A stretch of DNA of 64,000 nucleotides from UKL13-3 sp040387195 (GTDB lineage: Bacteria; Bacteroidota; Bacteroidia; UKL13-3): positions 193,143 to 257,142 of the forward strand of contig JAZKEF010000006.1 of NCBI GenBank assembly GCA_040387195.1. Reading direction: 5' to 3'. Made by a program: the position numbers and the translations under genes. The notes beneath the pieces were generated by a model, which saw nothing but the letters and a program-made list of their open reading frames with translations, did not search any database and was not told where the DNA came from. Below, piece after piece: positions 9,380 to 18,535 of the stretch (the first letter of the stretch is position 1; the number at the start of each line of letters is the position of its first letter).

Positions 9380-9952
9380 TTACTGCTTTGGTGTTGCGGC
9401 CAATAAAAAGTTTTTAATCATCATCGATCCGTACTCTGTGAGACACGATTCGGGATGAAACTGAATTCCCCAAAGGGGTAATTGCTTGTGCGTTAATGCC
9501 ATCACTTCTCCTTTGGCAGAAGTGGCAATTGTGATGAGTTGTTCGGGAATATGTGTGAGCAATAAGGAGTGGTAACGTGTTGCCTGAAACGTACGAGGGA
9601 TGCCTGCAAACAACTGATTTTCGGAGCGTGTAATGTAATCTACTTTCCCGTGCATGGGAACGGTTGCCTTTTGCAATGTGGCACCAAAAAATTCACCGAT
9701 GGCCTGATGCCCAAGGCACACTCCCAAAACAGGTTTGAACGCATACACTTCCTCAATCACTTTCATTAACAGGCCTGCATCTTTGGGTGCTCCCGGCCCC
9801 GGAGACAAAATGATGGCATCAGCTGCAAGAGCCATCGCGATTGCATCCTGATGATCGTTTCTCACAACAGTGCATGTTGCTCCGTGTTGCTCAATATAAT
9901 CCCTGAGCATGTAAGTGAAAGAATCATAATTATCCAGCAACAAAATATTCAC
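9380..9952 (-). CDS. pabA: Glutamine amidotransferase subunit of anthranilate/aminodeoxychorismate synthase
   Basis: 190 residues, the normal size for TrpG/PabA. It has NYDSF at 8-12, the oxyanion strand ILSPGPGAP near 48-56, nucleophile Cys79 in GVCLGHQAIGEFFG and the HPES His-Glu pair near the C-terminus. It supplies ammonia from glutamine to a chorismate-using partner. No partner subunit or other trp/pab gene is in the window, so TrpG and PabA cannot be told apart. The start is GTG and overlaps the stop of the glycosyltransferase by 4 nt (GTGA), tying it to the end of the glycan operon. Confidence 0.9.
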   Translation of the reverse strand: MNILLLDNYDSFTYMLRDYIEQHGATCTVVRNDHQDAIAMALAADAIILSPGPGAPKDAGLLMKVIEEVYAFKPVLGVCLGHQAIGEFFGATLQKATVPMHGKVDYITRSENQLFAGIPRTFQATRYHSLLLTHIPEQLITIATSAKGEVMALTHKQLPLWGIQFHPESCLTEYGSMMIKNFLLAATPKQ

Positions 9953-11169
9953 TCTATATAATTTAGAAATTGCTTTGACACCGTCTTATAACCATACCTA
10001 TCTTTAATCGTTTTACTGATTATTTCCTTCGAATATATTAGTTCACTAAGTGCGTGGAGTATTCCGTTTGCCAGATCTGATGTATCATAACATTGTGCTA
10101 AATATCCGTTGTCTTGATGTTTAACAAGCTCTGATATACCACCGACATTGAATGCTACTGCAGGTGTTCCACATGCAAGAGACTCCATAATGGTATATGG
10201 CAGGTTTTCGGATTTTGATGGAAGGACAAATACATCCGATGCTGCATATAGCTTAGCCATTCTATGGTCATCATAAATAGTTCCCATAACGTATACATCC
10301 ATGGGAAGCGGAATAGTTGCATCCGACCCTACTATGCACAAAGCATGTGTTTGCGAGAATGTTTCATCTCCTTTAATTAGGAACCTTATGGCTTCCAATA
10401 GCAAGGAATAACCCTTGTTCACATCTGAGGTCGCATTCATTGCCCCAAATAATATTATTTTCTTATTGAGAGGTAGCTTAAGTTCAACTCTTGCTTCTTC
10501 TTGCTGATATACTTTAAATAGGTCTGTATTCAAAGCGTTTGGAAACACTTTGGTTGCAAAGTTTTTAAGCAATACGCTACTTAATGATTTATTTGCCGAC
10601 CAATTACTTGGTGCAAAAACAGACATATCGGCATCCTTCCATGATTGTTGCTTTCGTTCAAATATGGAATAGGCAAGATCATGCTCCTTATCGGAAGCAA
10701 TTGCCGGGCAGGTACCGCAATGAGACTTATATAAAATACAATCGTAGGGCAGGTGGCATCCTCCGGTAAATGCCCATGAATCGTGTAAAGTCCAAACTAT
10801 TTTTTTTCCGGATTTAAAAATAGCTCCTAAATTCTCAACAGACAAAAAACCTCTGTTTACCCAATGTATATTAACCACATCAGCCTGTTTAAATGCTTCA
10901 TGTTTTGTAATATCATTTCCGAACCTTGCAATAGAAAAGAGACTTTGACGCTTGATACCTCTCAGTTTGCATTCATATTTATCCAGTCGGGATTGTAGTA
11001 TTTGAATCGGTTTGGGTACACTTGATACAAAACGGTCATTGGTTGTGTTTTTTTCATGAACCAGCATTGAAACATCAATTCCATCAGTTAACAACGCCTC
11101 AAACAACCTAACTGCCGCTTTAGATGCTCCACCACCTGTATCAGATGTATTCACGATAAGAATTTTCAT
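9949..11169 (-). CDS. Family-4-type (GT-B) glycosyltransferase
   Basis: 406 residues. The N-terminal domain opens MKILIVNTSDTGGGASKAA, the GT4 acceptor-side loop. The C-terminal domain carries KIILFGAMNA, LYAASDVFVLPSKSENLPY and the E(x7)E-type block ESLACGTPAVAFNVGGISE, which binds the sugar nucleotide. A Cys-rich insert (CHLPYDC..KSHCGTC) near residues 138-155 is typical of a GT4 subgroup in surface-polysaccharide loci. Predicted to add one sugar to a lipid-linked glycan on the cytosolic side. Donor and linkage are not predictable from this. Confidence 0.9.
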   Translation of the reverse strand: MKILIVNTSDTGGGASKAAVRLFEALLTDGIDVSMLVHEKNTTNDRFVSSVPKPIQILQSRLDKYECKLRGIKRQSLFSIARFGNDITKHEAFKQADVVNIHWVNRGFLSVENLGAIFKSGKKIVWTLHDSWAFTGGCHLPYDCILYKSHCGTCPAIASDKEHDLAYSIFERKQQSWKDADMSVFAPSNWSANKSLSSVLLKNFATKVFPNALNTDLFKVYQQEEARVELKLPLNKKIILFGAMNATSDVNKGYSLLLEAIRFLIKGDETFSQTHALCIVGSDATIPLPMDVYVMGTIYDDHRMAKLYAASDVFVLPSKSENLPYTIMESLACGTPAVAFNVGGISELVKHQDNGYLAQCYDTSDLANGILHALSELIYSKEIISKTIKDRYGYKTVSKQFLNYIE

Positions 11170-11175
11170 TCCGGA

Positions 11176-12153
11176 CTAATGATTAAAGAAGTTTCTCATC
11201 TGTTTACTAAACATCTCAACATTCCAATCCCTCACCAAATAACGAGGTATTTCAAATTTACTGGTATAAGAATGTACCTGCCATTCAAAATTTGATGTTA
11301 CCATCTCAAATCCTGCCCTTCTGCAAGCTTCGATACTATCTTTGTTATAGTCTCTTTTGCTTCCAAATGGATACGAAAAATGCTTAATTTCCTTTCCTGT
11401 CAGATTTTCCAATTCCTTTTTTGAATGTAGTATCTGCAAGTATTGTTCATCAAAACTCAGCTCACTCAATACAGGATGATCCAATGTATGAGCCCCAACC
11501 ACACATGATCCCGATTTTGCCATTACTTTTAACTCTTCGTGCGTCAACAACCTGTATTTATTAGTATTAATCATTTCAATTCTTGCCCAGTTATAAATAC
11601 CCTTCATGATACGATTACGCTCCTTAAAATGAGTATATTTTATCAGCGGGTGTAACTTATTGTACGTTTTATACTTTTCCAAAGGTTTAGTATCAAATGT
11701 GTATTCTCTACCATTAACACTCAACTCTAAGGAATCAGGCAGATTCGGAAGGTCCACAAAAATATATTCCAGAGCGTCCCACCACAAAATTTCCTTTGTA
11801 TTGAGTTTGGATGTTGTAATATAGAATAATGCTTGGGCGGCATGTTTTTCCAAAATAGGAAGTGCCTGAGTATAGTTATCGGCATAACCGTCATCGAATG
11901 TAAGAATTATGGTATCAGGATCAAAAGGACTTTTGTGATGTAGTTTGGTGTAAAACTCATCAATGGTAATTAAGTTATAATTAGCCCTCAAAAAAGCAAT
12001 CTGCTCATCAAAGTGTTTGGGCGATACGGCTAATTGCTGAAGGTCGGTTTGTAAATTGTCAACCCTATGATACAACAAAACAACAGCAGGTACATTAAAC
12101 AGATTTTCTGCAAATCGAATAACCGGCTTAATTGTTTTAGAGAACAAACCCAT
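11176..12153 (-). CDS. NodB-type polysaccharide deacetylase
   Basis: 325 residues from the ATG used here (a TTG 24 nt upstream would overlap the FkbM gene). The metal-binding motif TFDDGYADNY and the HxxxH motif in GAHTLDHPVLSE, plus HFSYPFGSKRDY, define a carbohydrate esterase 4 domain. There is an N-terminal VVLLYHRVD strand and no clear signal peptide, so it probably works at the cytosolic face on a precursor, or is anchored weakly. Expected reaction: removal of N-acetyl groups from a sugar in the locus product. It is 6 nt ahead of the GT4 gene. Confidence 0.88.
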   Translation of the reverse strand: MGLFSKTIKPVIRFAENLFNVPAVVLLYHRVDNLQTDLQQLAVSPKHFDEQIAFLRANYNLITIDEFYTKLHHKSPFDPDTIILTFDDGYADNYTQALPILEKHAAQALFYITTSKLNTKEILWWDALEYIFVDLPNLPDSLELSVNGREYTFDTKPLEKYKTYNKLHPLIKYTHFKERNRIMKGIYNWARIEMINTNKYRLLTHEELKVMAKSGSCVVGAHTLDHPVLSELSFDEQYLQILHSKKELENLTGKEIKHFSYPFGSKRDYNKDSIEACRRAGFEMVTSNFEWQVHSYTSKFEIPRYLVRDWNVEMFSKQMRNFFNH

Positions 12154-12163
12154 AAATGAATAA

Positions 12164-12970
12164 TTACTTCCAGGCAAAAATATTCAACTGTAACTCAAAA
12201 TTGAGTTGACTTTTTTCAGAAGGCATAAAGGGATTAGGTGTTTCTGATATTGACTGAATAGAGTATCTGAACCCTTCATTTTTAAGAATTGTCAACAAGG
12301 TTGAAAGACTCTGTTCCTGATTCACATATGAATGATACTCTACAAATAGCTTTTGCACCCTGTATAGTTCCTCCTTGCAATCATTGAGAACTTCAGTCTC
12401 GGCACCTTCAATATCAATTTTAAGGAAATCAATACTTGGGTGCTCTTGTAAAACATCCTTTAATCGGGCCGTTTGAACCAAAATCCCTGCTTCATTGGCA
12501 GTTGTTATTGATCCTCCATCAGAACCGTCTTGCTTAAAGTGAATGCCTTCATTATGAACCCAAACAGCTTTTGCCCTTACTTCTACATCACCCGCGTTAT
12601 TGCTTCTCAGATTTTGGTTTAATACTTTTACAATTTCCGGATCCGCTTCAAAAGCCGTAATCCGCGCCTCAGGAAACCGGTGCTTAAAATAGATACATGA
12701 TAGTCCGATATTAGCTCCACAATCAATAATAATCGGATTGCGGGAAGGAGTCTCGAATTTATAGATCTCATCAACAAATAGCTCTTTGAACTGCCATACA
12801 AATGATTGCGCATCAGGCATCGAAAGAGTTCCTCCTTCGAAACGAATACCTTGTATGTTCTTTCCCCTTTGCTTCCCATAACGCTGATAAATGAGAATAA
12901 AATATCGGTAGCGTTTATCGGTAAAAAAACGGAATAATGAACTTAAAAATGTTTTTATAATGTGAATCAA
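12164..12970 (-). CDS. FkbM-family methyltransferase
   Basis: 268 residues. The SAM-binding core is clear: IIDCGANIGLSCIYFKHRF (motif I), AFEADPEIVKVL (acidic strand 2) and IDFLKIDIEGAETEVL (FkbM signature). Likely O-methylates a sugar hydroxyl of the surface glycan. The start codon appears to be TTG, which overlaps the previous gene's stop by 4 nt as TTGA; the next ATG is about 50 codons in and would cut conserved sequence. The first 20 residues are hydrophobic and aromatic, possibly membrane-associating. Confidence 0.87.
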   Translation of the reverse strand: MIHIIKTFLSSLFRFFTDKRYRYFILIYQRYGKQRGKNIQGIRFEGGTLSMPDAQSFVWQFKELFVDEIYKFETPSRNPIIIDCGANIGLSCIYFKHRFPEARITAFEADPEIVKVLNQNLRSNNAGDVEVRAKAVWVHNEGIHFKQDGSDGGSITTANEAGILVQTARLKDVLQEHPSIDFLKIDIEGAETEVLNDCKEELYRVQKLFVEYHSYVNQEQSLSTLLTILKNEGFRYSIQSISETPNPFMPSEKSQLNFELQLNIFAWK

Positions 12971-13653
12971 TGTATTTTCTTTTGTGCAAGGATAGTGATA
13001 ATGACAGGAAAATCCTGATCAACATGGGCAAGCTTTTTAATATCAACCTCTTCAATACAAAGTCCATGGAGGATTGCTGTGGCAGCATAAACATTGCCAT
13101 ACACTGAAACTGCACTTGCTCCAAATACTTCATTAATCAACTTTTGAATGGATAAAGGTGTAAACCTCCAATAGTCACCCCATCGATCCATATCATAACG
13201 AGATACCTGAACAAGTCCGGCAACCGTTATTAATACATTACCACCGGGCTTCAATACCTTGTGAATACCGCGAATAGCTTGTTTTAAATCAAAAATAAAA
13301 TTCAGTGTCTGAGTACATACAAAACTGTCAACCACATTCTCTGGTAAACTTTCATAGTTAGAGAGGTCTCCGATAATTGTCGCAGCGGGATTTGAAGAAT
13401 CGACATGCAACACTTCAAACGAGGTAACATTGCTTCCAAACTTCTTAGAATAGGTGCTTTCTGCAATTTCCAATACGCTCCCTTGAATGAGGTGGCTATT
13501 TTTAGTAAGAAAATCTTCTATGTAATACCTGTCAACAGGTGTTCCCCTATCAAAGCCAAACTTTGACGAAACAGGTGTGATATCCATTTGAGTAAACCAT
13601 AAAGGTTTAGGATGCCTGTAACGATTGATCATTTGAATGATATATTTAAACAT
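12967..13653 (-). CDS. SAM-dependent methyltransferase, type-11-like
   Basis: 228 residues. A class I methyltransferase C-terminal half is evident: NVVDSFVCTQTLNFIFDL, then HKVLKPGGNVLITVAG (post-motif III). Motif I is degenerate (GSVLEIAEST in place of the usual glycine-rich loop), but this is seen in related sugar-locus proteins. Probably modifies a glycan or its precursor; substrate unknown. It lies 2 nt after the DUF115 gene and overlaps the FkbM gene by 4 nt. Confidence 0.78.
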   Translation of the reverse strand: MFKYIIQMINRYRHPKPLWFTQMDITPVSSKFGFDRGTPVDRYYIEDFLTKNSHLIQGSVLEIAESTYSKKFGSNVTSFEVLHVDSSNPAATIIGDLSNYESLPENVVDSFVCTQTLNFIFDLKQAIRGIHKVLKPGGNVLITVAGLVQVSRYDMDRWGDYWRFTPLSIQKLINEVFGASAVSVYGNVYAATAILHGLCIEEVDIKKLAHVDQDFPVIITILAQKKIH

Positions 13654-13655
13654 GC

Positions 13656-14516
13656 TTATTTGCTCTCCTCCGCTAACCCTTTATATTTTATCACCTCATT
13701 TAAAGTATCCATCGCAAACAAGTCCAACCAGGTATCCTGCGATAAATTAATAACATCTACCCCCTTATAGGTTTTGTTTATCATTTTTTTATAGTAATTG
13801 TACTGTAAAAACGTAGCTAAGCTATACTGATGACTCTCTATTATACCATGCCACGAATCAATATTAGATGCATTTAACCGCATATCCTTTTCATTATCAT
13901 AAAAATGCTTTATCTCTCGTTTGTAATCCCTCAGTACAGTATGATCACATCCTATCAAATAAATTTGGCTATACCCCATGTATATTAAAACGGGAAGCAT
14001 CATTAGTGGGCCGGTAATGGGGCTTAAGATCGGAAATTCCAGATCAACTTTATCAGAGAAATAAGGTGAATTCGAGAACTGTAAATAATGTATTGCGCGA
14101 TTAGCAAACAATTGATTTTCTTCAATCATCTTTTTATCGCGAAGACATAGCACCATTTGTGTTTTCTGCGGTAAGGTTGCATCAGCCTGCCTAAGCCAAC
14201 TTATATAGTTATCCAGAACAAGTGGCTCATGATACGGAGCAAAAAAATGAAACGATGGGTTAACCGCAGCCAGCTGATCGTGAAGAAAAAAATTACTGAT
14301 ACTGAAGCAATCCTCTCCGGCAAGTACAGACAGATCCTCCTGTTTAATGCTTGGACCAGTTGCAATCATAAATGCACGTTTTCCCTTGCCAATATTTTTA
14401 AGAAGTATATTTTTACGTAAGTCTTCCTTGTTTTTGACTGAGATTAACTTTACCCGTTCAGCCAATTTCAGAAGCAGTTCATATAATACCGGAGGAATGA
14501 GTTCACTCAACTTCAT
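13656..14516 (-). CDS. DUF115 / MptE-like (Maf-type) protein
   Basis: 286 residues with the DUF115 fingerprint: RAFMIATGPSIKQEDL near residue 50, followed by an ISNFFLHDQ strand and LIGCDHTVLRDYKRE. The family includes archaeal 6-hydroxymethylpterin diphosphokinase (MptE) and bacterial Maf proteins that transfer nonulosonic acids to flagellin. No flagellar genes occur here, and the ATG overlaps the CMP-sugar synthetase stop by 4 nt (ATGA). I therefore infer a sugar-transferase-like job with the neighbouring nonulosonate, rather than pterin metabolism. The inference rests on context. Confidence 0.75.
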   Translation of the reverse strand: MKLSELIPPVLYELLLKLAERVKLISVKNKEDLRKNILLKNIGKGKRAFMIATGPSIKQEDLSVLAGEDCFSISNFFLHDQLAAVNPSFHFFAPYHEPLVLDNYISWLRQADATLPQKTQMVLCLRDKKMIEENQLFANRAIHYLQFSNSPYFSDKVDLEFPILSPITGPLMMLPVLIYMGYSQIYLIGCDHTVLRDYKREIKHFYDNEKDMRLNASNIDSWHGIIESHQYSLATFLQYNYYKKMINKTYKGVDVINLSQDTWLDLFAMDTLNEVIKYKGLAEESK

Positions 14517-15676
14517 ATGGCATTTATATAAAACAAGTGCTCAATAAATGCCCTCACGGCTCCTTCACCGCCTTTAATATCAATTCTGATAACATTCGGC
14601 AGCATCTTTATAACATCAACAGCATTGGCAGGACAAGCACCGTAACCAACACATCCAAGTACTTCCCTGTCATTAATATCATCCCCTATATAAGCAACTT
14701 CATCCAACGAAATACCCAGCTCCAAGCAGATCTTTTTGAGTGTTTCCAACTTATTGTGTTGGTCCTGGTACAAAAAATCTATTTTTAATTTCTGTGCTCT
14801 TCTATTAACAATAGCTGTATTTTCAGAAGTAAGTATCGCTGTTTTGATGCCTTTGTTACGCAACAATTCAATCCCTTTCCCATCTAATGTATTGAATTTT
14901 TTAAGTTCGTCCCCATTTTCACTATAATACATCCCGGCATCGGTAAGCACTCCATCCACATCTGTAGCAAATAATTTGATTTTTTTGCCTGAATGGTCCA
15001 ACTTCAACACATGCTTTTTCATTAAAGCTTCAGCTACTATCCAATCATCTTGTTCATCGATTTCGGTAGCAGAGTATTCAGGCATTTCATATATTCCAAT
15101 ATTTCCACTCAACCTGTTTTGATTAGACACAATAGTATCGGTTTTGCTAATATACAATGCCCCATTTTCCATCAGCTCACCCTTAAAATCCTGTCTGCGG
15201 GGCCGCGAGGTAAAATCATAATTGATACTTTTTCCCTCCTCCGTCCAAAAAAATCTTTTTACACGTACACATGTAAGCAATGAATCATACCCATTACTCA
15301 AATATGTTTCCATCGCATTGTTCACATCTGTAACAGTAAGGAAGGGACTTGTTGGTTGCACCAGTATAAAAGGCCTTTGTCCTTCTACTTTTAGGGCTTC
15401 AATTACTTCAAGCATTACACTCTCAGTAGATGCACTATCAGTAGCATTCTCAGGTTTGCGCCTGTATACTTCAACTTTGGACAGGCACAGCTCCTTTGCT
15501 ATTGCTTCAATTGTATCACAATCGGTTGCCAGAATGACACGCTCCACGAAATTGCTTTCATTCAATGCCTTTAATGTCCAATAGATTAACGGCCTGCCGC
15601 AAAAGTCCTTTATGTTCTTAAGCGGTATCGATTTACTACCACAACGAGCGGGAACCAATGCAATTGCCTTACCCAT
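14513..15676 (-). CDS. neuA: CMP-nonulosonate synthetase fused to KdsC-like HAD phosphatase
   Basis: 387 residues. Residues 1-225 are a NeuA-type cytidylyltransferase: ALVPARCGSKSIPLKNIKDF (CTP loop), ILVQPTSPFLT and the KRFFWTEEG/NGALYIS blocks. Residues 228-380 are a HAD phosphatase of KdsC type, with nucleophile DVDGVLTD, LTSENT (motif II) and GDDINDREVL (motif IV), ending GGEGAVRAF. Both active sites look complete. The first domain activates a nonulosonic acid with CTP; the second should remove a phosphate from the acid before activation. It overlaps neuB by 8 bp. The fused layout resembles animal CMAS, whose second domain is phosphatase-like. Confidence 0.88.
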   Translation of the reverse strand: MGKAIALVPARCGSKSIPLKNIKDFCGRPLIYWTLKALNESNFVERVILATDCDTIEAIAKELCLSKVEVYRRKPENATDSASTESVMLEVIEALKVEGQRPFILVQPTSPFLTVTDVNNAMETYLSNGYDSLLTCVRVKRFFWTEEGKSINYDFTSRPRRQDFKGELMENGALYISKTDTIVSNQNRLSGNIGIYEMPEYSATEIDEQDDWIVAEALMKKHVLKLDHSGKKIKLFATDVDGVLTDAGMYYSENGDELKKFNTLDGKGIELLRNKGIKTAILTSENTAIVNRRAQKLKIDFLYQDQHNKLETLKKICLELGISLDEVAYIGDDINDREVLGCVGYGACPANAVDVIKMLPNVIRIDIKGGEGAVRAFIEHLFYINAI

Positions 15677-16541
15677 TCTTTCTGTACTTCAACTTATCTT
15701 TTTGTACCTGTTCTATCGGAAGTATTTCCTTCGATTTATAAGTAAGGGCTTTATACGTTGCATGTAAATCTCTTACCAATTTCTGCATACCTGTAGGTTC
15801 AAGTGATGCAGCATGATCAGTTCCTTTCCAGGTTCTATCCTTGGTAAAATGCCTTTCAACCCAGGTACCTCCCAGGGCATAAGCGGCATTATCAATTGCT
15901 ATACCTAAGTGGTGTCCTGAAAATCCGTAATCCTTAACCCTGTTTCCAAATGTTTGCTTTAATCTTGATATCTCGAGCAAACAAACATCTTCAAAAGGTA
16001 CCGGGTAACCCGAAGTGCAAGCATATATCACCAATCTGTTACCCTGATTCGTTTCTTCAAAAAAACTTACAATTTTAGCCTCTTCCTCATGATCCGTCAT
16101 TCCAAATGAAACATGTACTTCGCCTTTATAATCATCGCGAAGAATTTTAAGCATTCCGAAATTATTGTTACATGCTGAAGGTACTTTTATTAGGGATGGA
16201 TTTAATGCCACTATTTCTGCTGCCGAAATATGATCCCAAACTGAGGTTGAATATACTATTCCTATTGATTCACAATAAGTCTTCAACTCAGCATGTTGTT
16301 GCGGATTAAATTCAAGAAACTCTCTATGCGCACCATAGGTATCTCCATATGAATTATGCGGATTGGGGTGCGGGGTGTTATACTGCTCTTCAGTAAGAAG
16401 TTCCTTATTGTTTCTTTTTTGAAATTTCGCAACATCTGCTCCACAATCTTTAGCCAATTTGATGAGATCCTTGGCAATGCTCATTTCTCCCTTATGGTTG
16501 CAGCCGATCTCTGCTATAATTTTCGGTGTTTGATAAGTCAT
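15669..16541 (-). CDS. neuB: Short NeuB-type nonulosonic acid synthase lacking the SAF domain
   Basis: 290 residues. The TIM-barrel domain is intact: IAEIGCNHKGEMSIAKDLI, ADVAKFQKRN, IKVPSACNNN, VHVSFGMTDHEEE, GFSGHHLGIAI and WVERHFTKDRTWKGTDHAAS. It condenses phosphoenolpyruvate with a hexose-type aldehyde to form a nine-carbon acid. Typical NeuB/PseI/LegI proteins have about 335-350 residues with a C-terminal antifreeze-like SAF domain that reaches the partner subunit's active site; this one stops at about the barrel's end. Whether it uses a phosphorylated substrate is an inference from the fused phosphatase downstream. It lies 8 nt after the methyltransferase gene. Confidence 0.87.
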   Translation of the reverse strand: MTYQTPKIIAEIGCNHKGEMSIAKDLIKLAKDCGADVAKFQKRNNKELLTEEQYNTPHPNPHNSYGDTYGAHREFLEFNPQQHAELKTYCESIGIVYSTSVWDHISAAEIVALNPSLIKVPSACNNNFGMLKILRDDYKGEVHVSFGMTDHEEEAKIVSFFEETNQGNRLVIYACTSGYPVPFEDVCLLEISRLKQTFGNRVKDYGFSGHHLGIAIDNAAYALGGTWVERHFTKDRTWKGTDHAASLEPTGMQKLVRDLHATYKALTYKSKEILPIEQVQKDKLKYRKNG

Positions 16542-16549
16542 ATCTGTTT

Positions 16550-17578
16550 CTATTTAATTAATTGTAAATTTCTTAGTGTTTTAAAGAACAAGTACTTCCA
16601 ATAGTACCTGTTTATTTTAAACTTGTTTTGAACATAATTATTGTATACATATTTTTTTATCTCTCCGGCCTTTGCTTCGAGCGAAGGATCAATCAGATTA
16701 AGGGTTTCATTTCGTTTCCACCCCACCGGCTTTTGCAGAATAAGTGTAACTCTTTCATTGGCATATTTCACATTAACACCAATCTGCATCGCAATTTTAA
16801 TCAAATAATCTTTATAAAAACTGTATACATGTGCATTCTGAAAATAAGTAATCGGGTCAAAATACATATTATGAATACAGAATATACCCGGAACCTCCAA
16901 AATAAGATACCCATTATCCTTTAATTTTTCGAAGATATCATTCAGCTCCCTCACAGGATTGCTCATATGTTCCAATACATGTGAAAGGATCATGATATCT
17001 TTTGAGCCTGCAGGGATGGCTTCTTTATAATTCCCAAACTGCAAATTCATTCCTTTTAACTTTCCGTACTCCAGATGTGCCCTGTCATAATCGATCCCCT
17101 CAGCAATATACCCAGCCTTGTGGAACGGATATAAAATCCCACCGGCACCACAACCTATTTCAAAAACCGTAGCCCCGGCCAAATCTCCGATCTCCCGCTG
17201 AAACAATTTATAAAAAACCTCCCCTCTTCTGGTTTGGTCGGCAAATAATGCCTCTACCCCTTCTTCATCGGGTTGATATATTTTTCGGTACTCGTGCGTA
17301 TAAAAACTAATCGTACTTGCTTCGTCAAATATCTGCTCACTTCTGATTAATCCGCAATGTGCACAAAGCTTACTTCCGATAGCAAATCCATACCGATCCT
17401 TTTGGGTAAGTGTAATATCCTTTACCCCATCTCCACCGCATAAACATGGGACGGTAACAAGTTTATATGAACCATCATCAATCTTCGACTTTACAATCCC
17501 GATATAATTTAATTGCTCGGAGTTAAGTGGTATCGAGGGCTTGGAGTCGTTTTTATATAATGGAAAAGTTGATGTCAT
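16550..17578 (-). CDS. Zinc-ribbon class I methyltransferase (sugar C-methyltransferase-like)
   Basis: 342 residues from the ATG; a GTG directly before it is an alternative. The N-terminus has paired cysteines (VPCLCGG and LCAHCGL, about residues 45-77) that suggest a zinc ribbon, followed by FYTHEYRKIYQ. The SAM-binding motif I is ATVFEIGCGAGGILYPF, and LSHVLEHMSNPVRELNDIF and LKDNGYLILEVPG follow. This layout matches methyltransferases acting on sugars in polysaccharide loci. It is 28 nt after the next methyltransferase gene and 8 nt before neuB. Substrate unknown. Confidence 0.85.
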   Translation of the reverse strand: MTSTFPLYKNDSKPSIPLNSEQLNYIGIVKSKIDDGSYKLVTVPCLCGGDGVKDITLTQKDRYGFAIGSKLCAHCGLIRSEQIFDEASTISFYTHEYRKIYQPDEEGVEALFADQTRRGEVFYKLFQREIGDLAGATVFEIGCGAGGILYPFHKAGYIAEGIDYDRAHLEYGKLKGMNLQFGNYKEAIPAGSKDIMILSHVLEHMSNPVRELNDIFEKLKDNGYLILEVPGIFCIHNMYFDPITYFQNAHVYSFYKDYLIKIAMQIGVNVKYANERVTLILQKPVGWKRNETLNLIDPSLEAKAGEIKKYVYNNYVQNKFKINRYYWKYLFFKTLRNLQLIK

Positions 17579-17606
17579 CACTATACGCTTGTTGATTTTC
17601 GGATTG

Positions 17607-18530
17607 TTATTTTTTTCTTAATATTAAACATAGGTTCTCCCCTCCCTGAGGATATTTCCTGCTCATGATAGCCGACATCATAGTGATGTACACATTGTTC
17701 AAAAAGCGCCACGGTCTTGTAATGAAAGTACTGAAATTTAACAATGAATATTGATTGTTGTGGTAAAAACTCCCCCTGTTACAATATTCGGTAAAATCCT
17801 CCAATATATCATATCCGTAGTTTGCAGCAAGTACCCTGATTGATTTGGAAGACAATGCATAATTATGACGGGGAGGATCAATACAAAACCAGGGGTTTTC
17901 CTTTAACTCTTTCATACTTCTCTCAGGCAAAATATCCAGATAGCCCTTAACATGTTTGCTTCTGTACCACTCCTGAATATTTTTATTGGGTAAGGCAATA
18001 ACCAATGTTCCTCCGGTTTTAAGCAAAGAGGAAACCTCCTTAAAAAAATCGGTGAGGTAAATAAAATGTTCGATCACATGCGAAGTAAAGATGATATCAA
18101 ATGAACCCTCACGTTCCGTAAGAATGTTAACTCCGTTTTGTTTTGCAATTGCCACTGCCGACTGGTCAATTTCATACAACCAGCTGTCATAACCGATTTG
18201 TGCAAACCCTTTGGTAAAATTTCCGCACCCTCCACCAAAATCCAATAATTTTTTACCCTTATTGTGTTTTGTTATAACTGCTTCAATGTGTTTTGCTTTT
18301 TGAACAAATGTTCTATTATTAATCCACCTCCGGAAAAATGTACCCTTGGGTTCATTAAAGTTAAATCCCTGATAATAGGAAATTACTTCTTCAACATTGG
18401 GCAATTGTGATGGAAAAAAACTATCGCACGATCTGCAGTAGAAAGCTTCACTCTTGTATTGTGAAAACTTCCCATAAGTGGTGATTGTATCAGAACCACA
18501 AATAATACATGATGAATCAACTGACTTCAT
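17607..18530 (-). CDS. Zinc-ribbon class I methyltransferase
   Basis: 307 residues. Four cysteines near the N-terminus (CIICGSD ... YCRSCDSFF) form a probable zinc ribbon. The SAM motif GKKLLDFGGGCGNFTKGF is followed by DIIFTSHVIEHF and LLKTGGTLVIALPN. It is a paralogue-like partner of the next gene and also resembles sugar-locus methyltransferases. It lies 5 nt after the flippase stop, inside the same transcript. The C-terminal 60 residues have no motif I recognise. Confidence 0.85.
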   Translation of the reverse strand: MKSVDSSCIICGSDTITTYGKFSQYKSEAFYCRSCDSFFPSQLPNVEEVISYYQGFNFNEPKGTFFRRWINNRTFVQKAKHIEAVITKHNKGKKLLDFGGGCGNFTKGFAQIGYDSWLYEIDQSAVAIAKQNGVNILTEREGSFDIIFTSHVIEHFIYLTDFFKEVSSLLKTGGTLVIALPNKNIQEWYRSKHVKGYLDILPERSMKELKENPWFCIDPPRHNYALSSKSIRVLAANYGYDILEDFTEYCNRGSFYHNNQYSLLNFSTFITRPWRFLNNVYITMMSAIMSRKYPQGGENLCLILRKK

Positions 18531-18535
18531 TTTGG

